Notes under the pieces: generated by a model | What the model was told of the DNA's origin: nothing | Databases searched by the model: none | Seen by the model: only the letters and a program-made list of their open reading frames with translations | Program-made: the position numbers and the translations under genes | Part shown: positions 8,588-17,135 of the stretch, in pieces | How positions within the stretch are numbered: position 1 is the first letter of the stretch | Layout of the letters: each line of letters opens with the position of its first letter | Source: Pseudanabaena sp. SR411 | Lineage (GTDB): Bacteria > Cyanobacteriota > Cyanobacteriia > Pseudanabaenales > Pseudanabaenaceae | Assembly: GCF_002251945.1 (NCBI RefSeq) | Contig: NZ_NDHW01000082.1 | Span: forward strand, 1-45,831 | Direction: 5' to 3' | DNA length: 45,831 bases

Positions 8588-9496
8588 ATGACCATTTTTG
8601 AAGTTTCCGTTCCCGCCACCACTGCTAATATTGGTCCTGGATTTGACTGCCTTGGGGCAGCCCTATCGCTCTATAACCGTTTTGAATTTTCCCTCGCTGA
8701 TCGTTTAACCATCACTGCATCGGGGGAAGGCGCAGACAAGGTGGAACGAGACGAAACCAACCTTGTATATCAAAGCATAGCTAAGTTTTATCAGCATATT
8801 GATCGCCCCATTCCAGCGATCGCCTTTCATACAGATACAGCCATCCCACTGTCGCGAGGTTTGGGCAGTTCCGCAACAGCAATTGTGGGCGGCATTTTTG
8901 GCGCAAATCTGTTAGCAGGATCGCCCCTCGATCGCATGGCTTTATTAGATCTTGCGATCGAGATGGAAGGACATCCTGATAATGTGGCTCCTGCGATGTT
9001 GGGCGGATGTCAACTGATGGCTTCCAATCAAGTGGGGGGATGGGAATTTTGTGATTTGCAATGGCATGAAGATATTGCGATCGCCGTTGCCATACCTGCC
9101 TTCGAGTTATCGACCGCCGAAGCACGCAAGGTTTTGCCAAAACAATTTTCCATGCATGACGCAGTTTTTAACGCTTCACATTTGGCATTGTTAACGCACG
9201 GGATTCAGTCAGGAAATGCTAGTTGGATCAAGGCTGGACTACAGGATCGTCTGCATCAACCCTATCGCCAAAGTTTGATTACAGGTATGGCGGATGTGCA
9301 GGGAGCCACGATCGCCGCAGGAGCCTATGGCACAGTGATCAGTGGTGCGGGGCCAACACTACTTTCTTTAGCCCCAATGGGTACAATAGAGTCAGTCGCC
9401 CAAGCTATGCAACAAGCATGGCAATCAATAGGTGTTACGGCTATAACTAAATGTCTAGCGATCGCTAAAGATGGTACAACGTTTAAAACTCGTTAG
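8588..9496 (+). CDS. thrB: Homoserine kinase
   Basis: A GHMP-family kinase of 302 residues that phosphorylates L-homoserine in threonine synthesis. ATG 8588 is preferred over the in-frame TTG 8579 because the conserved N-terminus (MTIFEVSVPATTANIGPGFD) begins there. The phosphate-binding loop is SRGLGSSATAIVGG, the VPATTANIGPGFDCLG segment lines the substrate site, and the C-terminal motif GAYGTVISGAGPTLL is the third GHMP motif. Length is typical. It stands alone as an enzyme of its pathway in this window, with a hairpin upstream. Confidence 0.93.
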   Translation: MTIFEVSVPATTANIGPGFDCLGAALSLYNRFEFSLADRLTITASGEGADKVERDETNLVYQSIAKFYQHIDRPIPAIAFHTDTAIPLSRGLGSSATAIVGGIFGANLLAGSPLDRMALLDLAIEMEGHPDNVAPAMLGGCQLMASNQVGGWEFCDLQWHEDIAIAVAIPAFELSTAEARKVLPKQFSMHDAVFNASHLALLTHGIQSGNASWIKAGLQDRLHQPYRQSLITGMADVQGATIAAGAYGTVISGAGPTLLSLAPMGTIESVAQAMQQAWQSIGVTAITKCLAIAKDGTTFKTR

Positions 9497-9635
9497 GTAC
9501 AGTGCTTTGCGCTCAACCCAGAACCAAGAGGTTTTTTGAAAGTGTTGCGAAAAATCTCTTGTGGTTGGTTTGGTCGGTAATTGCTGTAAATGGCGCTTTG
9601 CGCGATTTATTTAATAGAAATACTGTAGGAAATAT

Positions 9636-9923
9636 ATGTCTAAATTTCAATTTTTACTGATCTCTGCACTGATTTCCGCAGTTGTGCTGCTATTTGTGGG
9701 TAGCCGCGATGGAAATCCCTTTGATTCAGTATTCCCGATCGCTGTCGTTATTGGTCTAGCGATCGTTGCTCAGAAATATCTATCTGAAAAAGTGTGGAGT
9801 CGCTTTGCCCGTTGGGTAAATGAGACGACAGGACGCAAAATCTTTTATGTGCGATCGCCAAGGCAAAAAGTTGTCCCAGAACGCAAACTATTACCACCGT
9901 CTAAACTGCATCGCCTCAAGTAA
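9636..9923 (+). CDS. Small membrane protein of unknown function
   Basis: A 95-residue protein with two hydrophobic segments (about residues 5-21, FLLISALISAVVLLFVG, and 31-45, VFPIAVVIGLAIVAQ). A basic cytoplasmic tail ends in PPSKLHRLK. It starts at ATG 9636 behind GTAGGAAAT. I do not recognise a family. The composition (HIP1 sites, normal codon use) and a strong terminator directly after the stop support a real gene. It stands between thrB and bvdR with no evident functional link. Confidence 0.65.
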   Translation: MSKFQFLLISALISAVVLLFVGSRDGNPFDSVFPIAVVIGLAIVAQKYLSEKVWSRFARWVNETTGRKIFYVRSPRQKVVPERKLLPPSKLHRLK

Positions 9924-9953
9924 AAAAAGGCGGCGCAATACGCCGCTTTTTTT
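9922..9953 (+). terminator. Intrinsic terminator after the small membrane protein gene
   Basis: GCGGCG (9930-9935), loop CAATA, CGCCGC (9941-9946), flanked by A6 on the left and T7 on the right. The stop codon is the first base group of the element. A GC stem with a T-run is the textbook form and works in both directions. Confidence 0.85.
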
Positions 9954-10051
9954 ATAAAGTGAAAAAATAAAAGCGGTGCATCGCGACGCCTTTATTATGT
10001 ATAGGACTTATGCAAATAAACCAAAAACTCAAGTTCTTGGCTAAAAGCTCA

Positions 10052-10136
10052 AGTCCACTGAATTGGACTACAGAATACTATTAATTAACCCGTTTCAACG
10101 GGTTTGAGCTTTTAGCCCGCACTTGAGTGCAGGGCT
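10052..10136. repeat. Mosaic palindromic repeat, copy A
   Basis: Three palindromic modules in series. Module 1 is at 10052-10069 (AGTCCACTGAATTGGACT), module 2 at 10087-10104 (AACCCGTTTCAACGGGTT) and module 3 at 10114-10136 (AGCCCGCACTTGAG... type). The joint TTGAGCTTTTAG sits between modules 2 and 3. The same modules recur near 37825-37941 and 41156-41258 in different order. It occupies the gap before bvdR, a non-coding stretch of 256 bp that otherwise holds only the 9922-9953 terminator. Confidence 0.8.
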
Positions 10137-10179
10137 ACTGCGTAAGAATGTATTTACATAATTAGAGAACTTCCAAATC

Positions 10180-11172
10180 ATGACTAGTTACGCGATCTCT
10201 CATCAACCTTTGCGAGTTGGTATTGTTGGATCTGGCTTTGTTGCCAAATTACGCGCTGAAATATTCAGTCAAGATCCACGTATTACGGTGGTGGCGATCG
10301 CAGGTAATCCCGAAAAAACACAGGCGATCGCCCAAGAATTTGCGATTCCCCATGTGTATCAATATTGGTCAGAACTAGTTGTGCGTTCTGATATTGATCT
10401 AGTAGTGATCTGTAACGTCAATCGCGATCATGGGGCGGTAGTGGGACAAGCCCTGCGATCGGGTAAGCACGTAATTGTCGAATATCCTCTTTCTTTTAAT
10501 CTGGCTGAAGCTGAGGAATTAGTAAAACTTGCCCAGCAACAAAATTTGATGCTCCATGTCGAACATATTGAACTATTGGGCGGTGTGCATCAATTAGTAA
10601 TGGAGCATCTAGCTAAAGTTGGTAAGCCTTTTTATGCTCGATATTCCACCAAAAGTCCACAGCGTCCTGTCCCAGATAAATGGACATACAAGCCAGATTT
10701 GTTTGGATTTCCTCTAACTGCGGCAGTTTCACGACTGAATCGAATAATTGTTCTTTTTGGGAAGGTGAGGGCTGTATCTTGTCAGTTGCGCTATAGGGGT
10801 GATCATCTACCACGTCATTTTACTTCCTGTGTCTGCAATGCTCAACTTCAGTTTGAGAATGGAGTTCTGGCTGATGTTAGCTATAGTAAAGGTGAAGACT
10901 TTTGGCATCCAGAGCGAGTTATGGAGTTGCAGGGCAGTCAAGGAGCGCTAATTTTTTCTGGTGATAAGGGGAAATTAGTTACAGCAGATGGAGAAATGGA
11001 ACTTGATGCAGGAACAACGCGAGGTTTATTTAAGAAGGATACTGAAAATGTTCTCTCGCATCTGTTTACAGGTACGCCACTCTACACTAGTCATGAGAGT
11101 ATTTTGCATTCCCTTGCAGTTGCTAATGCTGCCGAAAAGTCAGCGAACACCAATCAAATAGTCACTCTCTAA
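10180..11172 (+). CDS. bvdR: Biliverdin reductase
   Basis: A 330-residue Gfo/Idh/MocA-fold oxidoreductase that reduces biliverdin IX-alpha to bilirubin with NAD(P)H. The N-terminal nucleotide fold is VGIVGSGFVAKLRAEIF. The diagnostic stretches match what I recall of Synechocystis BvdR: LHVEHIELLGGVHQ, FYARYST, FGFPLTAAVSR and, near the end, RGLFKKDTENVLSHLFTGTPLY. Length is right for the cyanobacterial family. In Synechocystis, loss of BvdR affects phycobilisome assembly. The gene is monocistronic here, with the mosaic repeat in front and the 11352-11415 inverted repeat behind. A generic sugar dehydrogenase is the alternative, but these signature blocks make that unlikely. Confidence 0.88.
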   Translation: MTSYAISHQPLRVGIVGSGFVAKLRAEIFSQDPRITVVAIAGNPEKTQAIAQEFAIPHVYQYWSELVVRSDIDLVVICNVNRDHGAVVGQALRSGKHVIVEYPLSFNLAEAEELVKLAQQQNLMLHVEHIELLGGVHQLVMEHLAKVGKPFYARYSTKSPQRPVPDKWTYKPDLFGFPLTAAVSRLNRIIVLFGKVRAVSCQLRYRGDHLPRHFTSCVCNAQLQFENGVLADVSYSKGEDFWHPERVMELQGSQGALIFSGDKGKLVTADGEMELDAGTTRGLFKKDTENVLSHLFTGTPLYTSHESILHSLAVANAAEKSANTNQIVTL

Positions 11173-11221
11173 ACATCAATTTTTACTTTATACTGACATT
11201 ACTTGGTAGTTTCTAAAGTAG

Positions 11222-11244
11222 GGGCAATCCCCCCGTGATTGCCC
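11222..11244. repeat. Short palindrome downstream of bvdR
   Basis: GGGCAATC (11222-11229) pairs with GATTGCCC (11237-11244) across a 7-nt C-rich loop. It lies 50 bp after bvdR and could end its transcript, though there is no clear T-run. Confidence 0.5.
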
Positions 11245-11351
11245 TTCTCGGCTATCCCAATTTTTTCCTTGTTTCCTATCGCCTTTTATGGCGGAAATGG
11301 CAGAAGATTTTGCAAATAACAAATAAATCATAGATAATTACCTAAAAGCCC

Positions 11352-11415
11352 AGATCCCCGACTTTTTTGTGAATTTGTAAATTCCTTTTGCTTGAGTAGA
11401 AAAAGTCGGGGATCT
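11352..11415. repeat. 64-bp inverted-repeat element, left copy flanking the LRR-Roc-COR gene
   Basis: AGATCCCCGACTTTTT (11352-11367) and its perfect reverse complement (11400-11415) enclose 32 bp. An equal-length copy lies at 14541-14604 on the other side of the gene in the same orientation. It looks like a MITE-type or REP-type element of cyanobacteria. Confidence 0.8.
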
Positions 11416-11474
11416 CAATCTCCCAACCCTAATCCAATTTTCTCCTTTTACCTTTTTACTTTTTCCTTGAAATT

Positions 11475-14400
11475 ATGTTGCCATCGGAATTAGAAGAACT
11501 TATTGAACAGGCGGCGCGGGAGGAGTGGGAAGAACTCGATCTGTCGGGGAAGGGGATTGAGGTATTGCCAGCAGCGATCGGAAATTGCAAAAATTTAAAG
11601 AAATTGATTTTAGGAAAAATTACTGAAAAAACAATTCACTTCTCTCATGCGCGCTTTATTACTGAAGAAAGATATCGCTTGTCTCATGCAGATTTTATTA
11701 CTGAAGGAACTGTTTTAGGTAATCGTCTCAAGACTTTACCTACTGAACTAGCAGAATTAACCAATCTCCAATCCCTTGACCTTAGCTCTAACAGTCTCAA
11801 AACTTTTCCCAACTCGGTCACTAGACTAACCAATCTCCAATCTCTTAATCTTAGTGGCAACCGTCTCAAAACCTTTCCCAACTCGGTCACTAGACTAACC
11901 AATCTCCAATCCCTTGACCTCAGATCCAACAGACTCAGCGCCATTCCCGAATCGATCGCCAGCTTAAACAATCTCCAATCCCTTGACCTTAGCGACAACA
12001 TTCTCAGAGCTTTCCCCCACTCGGTCACCAGACTAACCAATCTCCAATCCCTTAACCTTAGCGCCAACAGTCTTATAGCTATTCCCAACTCGATCTCTAG
12101 TCTAACTAATCTCCAGTCCCTTATACTTATTTACAATAGACTCAGCGCTATTCCTGATTTGATCGCCAGCCTAATCAATCTCCAATTCCTTTCTCTTAAA
12201 TTCAACAATCTCAGCACCATTCCCGATTCGATCACCAGCCTGATCAATCTCCAATCCCTTGACCTTGGATGCAACAGTCTCAGCACCATTCCTGACTCTA
12301 TTATAAGGTTAACCAATCTTCAATCCCTTGACTTGGGAGGCAACAGTCTCAGCGCCATTCCTGACTCGATCGCCAGTCTAACCAATCTTCAATCCCTTGA
12401 CCTTAGCGACAACAGTCTCAGCGCCATTCCTGACTCGATCTCCAATCTAACCAATCTCCAATCCATTGACTTAGGAAATAATCAAATAACTAAAGTGCCA
12501 GCAGCGATTTGTCAGCTAATTAAGTTATTCAATCTAGATTTAAGTGGAAACCCGATCGCAGAACCACCCTTAGAAGTAGTTGAAAACGGTATCGAAGCTA
12601 TTCGTACATACTTCCAACAACTAGAAGCGGAAGGCGTAGACTATCTCTACGAAGCAAAACTCCTAATTGTCGGCGAAGGCGGAGCAGGCAAAACTTCCCT
12701 TGCTAATAAAATCATTAACCCCGATTATCAACTCTGCGAAGAAGACAGCACCAAAGGCATCGAAGTATTACATTGGTCATTTCCCCGCACCGATCGCAAG
12801 CAATTCAATGTCAATATCTGGGACTTTGGTGGACAAGAAATCTATCACTCCACCCATCAATATTTCCTCACCAAGCGCTCCCTCTATCTCCTCGTTGCCG
12901 ACACCCGCAAAGAAGACACCGACTTTTACTATTGGCTCAACGTCATCGAACTCCTCAGCGACAACAGCCCGATCCTGATTATCAAAAACGAAAAACAAGA
13001 CCGTCAACGGGAAATTAATGTCAACCAATTGCGCGGAGAATTTGGCAGTTTTAAAGCAGTCTTTGCCACCAATCTCGCCACCAACCGCGATTTAGATAAA
13101 ATCCTGAGCGAAGCCCAACATCAACTCAGTCAACTCCCTCACATCGGTCAAACCCTACCCAAAACATGGGTCAAAGTCCGCCATGCCCTAGAGAACGAGC
13201 CGCGCAACTACATCAGCCTCAATGAATATCTGCAAATCTGCAAGGACAACGGTTTTAAAGAGAGTAAAAACGCATTGCAACTTAGCGAATATCTGCATGA
13301 CCTCGGCATCTGTCTGCATTTCCAAGACGATGAAATGTCTCCCCTTTATCAAACCGTGATCCTCAAACCCAAATGGGGAACCGATGCTGCCTACGCCGTT
13401 CTCGACAATTCCGAAGTAATCCGTAACTATGGACGCTTCAGTAACAAAGAACTTGCCCAAATCTGGAGCGCAGACGAATATACAGGAATGCATAGCGGCT
13501 TATTGGAACTAATGAAAAAGTTTCAACTCTGCTACGAAATCCCACAAGAAAAAGGCAGTTACATCGCCCCCCAACTCCTCACCGAAAACCAACCCGAATA
13601 TACTTGGGATGAATCCGAAAACCTGATCCTGCGCTATACCTATGACTTCATGCCCAAAGGGCTTGTACGCCAGTTCATCGTCGCCATGCACGAAAGCATC
13701 GAATCCCAAATCGTCTGGCGTAGCGGTGTAATCATTCATAAGCGCGAATATGCCAACAACCGCGCCGAAGTCATCGAAAACTACGGCAAACGCGAAATCA
13801 AGATCCGCGTCTCTGGCAAAAACAAGCGCGACCTGTTAACCATCGTCACCCACGAACTCGACAAAATCCACAACTCCTACAAACGCCTCGCCGACAAATA
13901 TCAAAAGCTCATCCCCTGCAACTGCAACACCTGCGGAGGTAGTCAAAATCCCCATTTCTACGAATTCACCAACCTCAAACGCCGCTACGCAAACCGCAAA
14001 TACACCGTTGAATGTGACATTAGCTATGAAGATGTCAATGTATTAGGATTAATCGACGATGTAGGCGAAAAGCCAAATCTATACGATAGAGATGAAGATA
14101 AACGTTCTGAACTCCAAAGATCAAATTCAGCATCTGTTAACATTTACGTTAATCAAAATCAAGAGGAAACCGTGAGCAATTCTGAAACCACTTTAAACTT
14201 CCACAACTCAGTCGGACAAGTTAACACAGGCAATCTAACAGTTGCAGGTGACAACATCGGCATACAGAACAACTATTCTCCAAACCTTGCCCAAGCCGCC
14301 AAAGAAATCAAAGAGTTACTTGAGCAACTTTCTGATGAATATAATCCCAACACCGAAAAGGGACAAAACTCTATAAAAAATGAAGCTCTCAAAGTCATCA

Positions 14401-14534
14401 AAAATGATTCCACACTTCAACAAAAAATAGTCAATGCTCTCAAAGAAGGCGGCGTTACCGCACTAGAAGAAGCCATCAATCATCCAGTTGCAAAAATTGT
14501 AATTGCTGCAACCAAAGGCTTTCTAGAAGGTTAG
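11475..14534 (+). CDS. LRR-Roc-COR (ROCO) GTPase with a cyanobacterial C-terminal helical module
   Basis: A 1019-residue multidomain protein. Residues 1-375 are leucine-rich repeats with a 23-residue period (LTNLQSLDLSxNxLSAIPDS). An insert of two similar stretches (SHARFITEE / SHADFITEG) sits near 57-77. Residues 392-560 are the Roc GTPase, with P-loop GEGGAGKTS (400-408), DFGGQ (450-454) and KNEKQD in place of the usual NKxD. COR follows at about 560-760. A Cys-containing segment (CNCNTCGG) lies near 820. After a linker (NFHNSVGQVNTGNLTVAGDN) comes a final helical module starting SPNLAQAAKEIKELLEQL, a tail that also ends other cyanobacterial signalling and conflict proteins. ROCO proteins are GTP-dependent dimerising switches, and the ligand and effector here are unknown. 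The gene stands alone, bracketed by two 64-bp repeats. Its LRR coding part is nearly identical from repeat to repeat, which points to recent repeat expansion. Confidence 0.9.
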   Translation: MLPSELEELIEQAAREEWEELDLSGKGIEVLPAAIGNCKNLKKLILGKITEKTIHFSHARFITEERYRLSHADFITEGTVLGNRLKTLPTELAELTNLQSLDLSSNSLKTFPNSVTRLTNLQSLNLSGNRLKTFPNSVTRLTNLQSLDLRSNRLSAIPESIASLNNLQSLDLSDNILRAFPHSVTRLTNLQSLNLSANSLIAIPNSISSLTNLQSLILIYNRLSAIPDLIASLINLQFLSLKFNNLSTIPDSITSLINLQSLDLGCNSLSTIPDSIIRLTNLQSLDLGGNSLSAIPDSIASLTNLQSLDLSDNSLSAIPDSISNLTNLQSIDLGNNQITKVPAAICQLIKLFNLDLSGNPIAEPPLEVVENGIEAIRTYFQQLEAEGVDYLYEAKLLIVGEGGAGKTSLANKIINPDYQLCEEDSTKGIEVLHWSFPRTDRKQFNVNIWDFGGQEIYHSTHQYFLTKRSLYLLVADTRKEDTDFYYWLNVIELLSDNSPILIIKNEKQDRQREINVNQLRGEFGSFKAVFATNLATNRDLDKILSEAQHQLSQLPHIGQTLPKTWVKVRHALENEPRNYISLNEYLQICKDNGFKESKNALQLSEYLHDLGICLHFQDDEMSPLYQTVILKPKWGTDAAYAVLDNSEVIRNYGRFSNKELAQIWSADEYTGMHSGLLELMKKFQLCYEIPQEKGSYIAPQLLTENQPEYTWDESENLILRYTYDFMPKGLVRQFIVAMHESIESQIVWRSGVIIHKREYANNRAEVIENYGKREIKIRVSGKNKRDLLTIVTHELDKIHNSYKRLADKYQKLIPCNCNTCGGSQNPHFYEFTNLKRRYANRKYTVECDISYEDVNVLGLIDDVGEKPNLYDRDEDKRSELQRSNSASVNIYVNQNQEETVSNSETTLNFHNSVGQVNTGNLTVAGDNIGIQNNYSPNLAQAAKEIKELLEQLSDEYNPNTEKGQNSIKNEALKVIKNDSTLQQKIVNALKEGGVTALEEAINHPVAKIVIAATKGFLEG

Positions 14535-14540
14535 AGATTG

Positions 14541-14604
14541 AGATCCCCGACTTTTTTATGAATTTATAGCTCCCTTACGATCGCCAAGAAAAAGTTGGAG
14601 ATCT
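14541..14604. repeat. 64-bp inverted-repeat element, right copy flanking the LRR-Roc-COR gene
   Basis: The left arm 14541-14556 is identical to that of the 11352 copy. The right arm 14589-14604 differs at two positions (AAAAAGTTGGAGATCT). Total length is 64 bp as in the left copy. It begins 6 bp after the ROCO stop codon. Confidence 0.78.
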
Positions 14605-14844
14605 GGACATTTACAGGTTTGTTGAGCGATCGCCTCTCCGAGAAAAAATTTATCGAATTAATTAAACCTGTTATTGCCTAACTTCCATTAATCACCAATA
14701 GTAGCGCTAACTCAAGGATGGTTATAGCTAGGTATAGGCACAGAGGATTCAATGTTTAATTTTTAAGAATCTCAACGTTTTGCAGCGATCGCCTTGTAAT
14801 TAAGCTTTACTCAAGATATAGCAAATTTTTAAAGATCTAAGATT

Positions 14845-14904
14845 ATGTTCCAACAAGTTTTATTAGCTGTCGATGGTTCGGGGCGATCGCAGGTTCGAGA
14901 ATAG
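14845..14904 (+). pseudogene. N-terminal fragment of a universal stress protein-like gene
   Basis: ATG 14845 opens a frame reading MFQQVLLAVDGSG, the characteristic first strand and nucleotide-binding start of the Usp family. After that the frame runs through a HIP1 octamer (14883-14890) into unrelated text and stops at 14902-14904. Only about 12 codons are Usp-like. The remainder has been lost, joined to the lipid-kinase fragment on the other strand. Confidence 0.55.
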
Positions 14905-14986
14905 ACTTAATTAGTGCCAAATCTTGTTCGGGGTTGCCTTGACCAGCGACAGGATTAAAAATCAAACACATAGATTCTAGCTTCAT
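14885..14986 (-). pseudogene. N-terminal fragment of a diacylglycerol kinase/YegS-like lipid kinase gene
   Basis: On the minus strand, ATG 14986 starts MKLESMCLIFNPVAGQGNPE, followed by QDLALIKSILEP. The block LIFNPVAGQG is the N-terminal motif of diacylglycerol-kinase-fold proteins. The kinase-like text ends at the HIP1 site 14883-14890. Beyond it the frame reads the antisense of the Usp fragment and soon stops. The rest of the kinase is missing, so this is a remnant. Confidence 0.55.
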
Positions 14987-15027
14987 TTTTATCAACCTAA
15001 TTAATTAACTTAAATACCATCAAAACT

Positions 15028-15063
15028 AATGTTGAAGTTTGCAGCGCTGCAAACTTCAACATT
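15028..15063. repeat. 36-bp perfect palindrome
   Basis: AATGTTGAAGTTTGCAGC is followed immediately by its exact reverse complement, with no loop. It lies in the non-coding segment upstream of folD, about 105 bp before the start. It is not followed by a T-run. Confidence 0.75.
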
Positions 15064-15168
15064 GGCTTTATACAGGAATTGCTATCGCGATCGCCATCAT
15101 TTCACATCAAGCGATACAATCGTTTAGATAGTAGGTAACGATCGCAAAGTAAAACTTTATAGCAGTCT

Positions 15169-16038
15169 ATGGCAATAATTATTGATGGCAAAGCACTTGC
15201 AAAGAAAATGCAAGCGGCGATCGCCGAAGAAGTCGCGCAGCTACAACCAAAGTATGGTCGTCCTCCGGGGCTAGCAGTGTTGATGGTGGGGGACAATCCT
15301 GCTAGTGCAGCCTATGTCAAAAACAAAGAAACAGCCTGTCATAAAGCGGGGATTACCTCCTTTGGCAAACATTTTCCTGCAAGCGTTACTCAGACTGAAC
15401 TAGAGCAAATTATTGATGAATTAAATGCTGATGATCGCGTCGATGGTATTTTGATTCAGTTACCTTTGCCCGATAAATTTGATGCGATCGCCCTCCTAAA
15501 TCGCCTTGATCCCGATAAAGATGCCGATGGTTTGCACCCAAATAATTTAGGTAAACTGGCGCGGGGTGAATCAGGTTTGCGGAGTTGCACACCTGCGGGA
15601 GTGATGGAGTTATTAGCCGAAGCTAAAATTGATATTGCTGGTAAAAACGCTGTGGTGATCGGTCGGAGTATTCTGGTGGGTAAGCCTGTTGCCTTAATGC
15701 TTTTGGAAGAAAATGCTACCGTTACGATCGCCCATTCCCGCACTAAAAATCTTGCCGAAATTACCCGCAAAGCTGACATTTTAATTGCGGCGATCGGTCG
15801 TCCTGAATTTGTGACAGCCGAGATGGTCAAGCCAAACGCAGTAGTAATTGACGTGGGCATTAACCGTATTACTGACTACGAAGGCAAATCACGCTTAGTA
15901 GGCGATGTAGACTATGCTAGCGTCAGCGAAGTCGCCTCCCACATTACCCCCGTCCCTGGAGGTGTTGGTCCCATGACCGTGACTATGCTGCTGCACAATA
16001 CTCTCTGGAGCTATAAACAAAAGTTTTTTACCTCCTAA
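15169..16038 (+). CDS. folD: Bifunctional methylenetetrahydrofolate dehydrogenase/cyclohydrolase
   Basis: A 289-residue FolD that interconverts 5,10-methylene-, methenyl- and 10-formyl-tetrahydrofolate using NADP. The catalytic region [16 protein letters not shown] carries Tyr49 and Lys53, equivalent to the known Tyr/Lys pair. The folate-site motif is [10 protein letters not shown], the NADP site is [16 protein letters not shown], and the closing motif is [14 protein letters not shown]. Length is standard. ATG 15169 begins the conserved [11 protein letters not shown]. The next genes are crtE and a divergent-PAP2 phosphatase on the same strand, an order I believe recurs in cyanobacteria. A 24-bp hairpin after folD suggests partial transcriptional separation. 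Confidence 0.95.
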   Translation: MAIIIDGKALAKKMQAAIAEEVAQLQPKYGRPPGLAVLMVGDNPASAAYVKNKETACHKAGITSFGKHFPASVTQTELEQIIDELNADDRVDGILIQLPLPDKFDAIALLNRLDPDKDADGLHPNNLGKLARGESGLRSCTPAGVMELLAEAKIDIAGKNAVVIGRSILVGKPVALMLLEENATVTIAHSRTKNLAEITRKADILIAAIGRPEFVTAEMVKPNAVVIDVGINRITDYEGKSRLVGDVDYASVSEVASHITPVPGGVGPMTVTMLLHNTLWSYKQKFFTS

Positions 16039-16087
16039 GATTTTATTGATTTCACTGCATACGGCAGTGAAATCAATAAAATCTTAG
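16035..16087. terminator. 24-bp perfect hairpin after folD
   Basis: Arms 16035-16058 and 16064-16087 pair fully across the 5-nt loop ATACG. The left arm includes the folD stop codon. No T-run follows, so it may act as a 3'-end stabiliser or a weak terminator before crtE. Confidence 0.7.
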
Positions 16088-16187
16088 GGTAGAGATCGCA
16101 AGACATTGCATAATATACATTCTGGATATAGTCAGAAATTCTGCCCCAACTTCTGTGCCTATTTATTGTCGAAATCATTGCTAAGCC

Positions 16188-17090
16188 ATGCCATCACCAA
16201 CAGTTGCATTCAATTTAGATAAGTATTTACGCGATCTCAAGCAAGAGGTTGAGGCGGCTCTTGATGCCTCGATCGCTGTTACCTATCCCGAAAAAATTTA
16301 CGAATCCATGCGCTACTCGCTGATGGCTGGTGGCAAGCGTTTACGTCCGATCCTTTGTCTTGCCGCTTGTGAATTGCTTGGTGGTGAGCGTTCTTGGGCA
16401 ATGCCCACAGCATGTGCGATGGAAATGGTACATACCATGTCCTTAATCCATGACGATTTGCCCTCCATGGACAATGATGATTTCCGACGCGGCAAGCCGA
16501 CTAATCACAAGGTTTATGGCGATGATATTGCGATTTTGGCGGGGGATGCTTTACTTGCTTATGCCTTTGAATTTATTGCTGCTCAAACAAAGGGTGTACC
16601 TGCGGAGCGTGTTTTAAAGGCGATCGCGCATTTAGGTCATGCTGTAGCTGCGACGGGGTTGGTTGGCGGTCAAGTTGTTGATCTAGAATGTGAAGGTAAG
16701 GCAGATGTTACTGCTGACACGCTCACGTTTATTCATATTCATAAAACAGCCGCTTTACTGGAGTCCTGTGTTATCTGTGGAGCATTGCTAGCAGGTGCAA
16801 ATGATACCGACATTAAGCGTTTATCCACCTATGCTAATAATATTGGTTTGGCTTTTCAAATCATTGATGACATCTTAGATATCACAGCCACTTCTGAAGA
16901 GCTTGGCAAAACTGCGGGTAAAGATATTGCTGCCCAAAAAGTTACTTATCCTAGTTTGTGGGGTATTGAGACTTCACAGCAAAAGGCTCAGGAACTGGTA
17001 GAACAGGCTAAGGCTCAACTTGTCAGTTATGGTGATGCGGCTCAGCCACTGATGGCTCTTGCTGATTACATCACTTCTCGAAAAAACTAA
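16188..17090 (+). CDS. crtE: Geranylgeranyl diphosphate synthase
   Basis: A 300-residue all-helical prenyl transferase that condenses farnesyl-type precursors with IPP to C20 GGPP, the precursor of carotenoids, phytol chains and plastoquinone side chains. The first aspartate-rich motif is DDLPSMD (residues 89-95) and the second is DDILDIT (near 226-232). GGKRLRP (48-54) binds the diphosphate, and [16 protein letters not shown] is typical of the GGPPS/FPPS short-chain group. Product length cannot be fixed from motifs alone, but close similarity to cyanobacterial CrtE and the genome context favour C20. It lies between folD and the divergent-PAP2 gene. Confidence 0.92.
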   Translation: MPSPTVAFNLDKYLRDLKQEVEAALDASIAVTYPEKIYESMRYSLMAGGKRLRPILCLAACELLGGERSWAMPTACAMEMVHTMSLIHDDLPSMDNDDFRRGKPTNHKVYGDDIAILAGDALLAYAFEFIAAQTKGVPAERVLKAIAHLGHAVAATGLVGGQVVDLECEGKADVTADTLTFIHIHKTAALLESCVICGALLAGANDTDIKRLSTYANNIGLAFQIIDDILDITATSEELGKTAGKDIAAQKVTYPSLWGIETSQQKAQELVEQAKAQLVSYGDAAQPLMALADYITSRKN

Positions 17091-17135
17091 ACTCTAAATT
17101 TTCAATCCTATTTTCTTCTAATTCTTGCAATTGAT

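Larger units (their letters stand above)
14605..15168. other. Decayed intergenic segment before folD
   Basis: About 560 bp with no intact gene. It holds the two gene fragments and the palindrome listed separately (14845-14904, 14885-14986, 15028-15063). The rest is AT-rich with several HIP1 sites. Confidence 0.6.

Noticed and set aside
10052-10136. Possible CRISPR array at the palindromic repeat cluster
   Set aside because: The modules differ in sequence, are not evenly spaced and have no unique spacers; no cas gene is in the window.
11684-12316. Long antisense frames across the ROCO leucine-rich repeats
   Set aside because: They are repetitive shadows of the LRR coding sequence.
14603-14680. 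A frame ending GLLSDRLSEKKFIELIKPVIA before a stop
   Set aside because: It might be the tail of a lost gene, but it is only about 25 codons, begins within the repeat arm and matches nothing I recognise.
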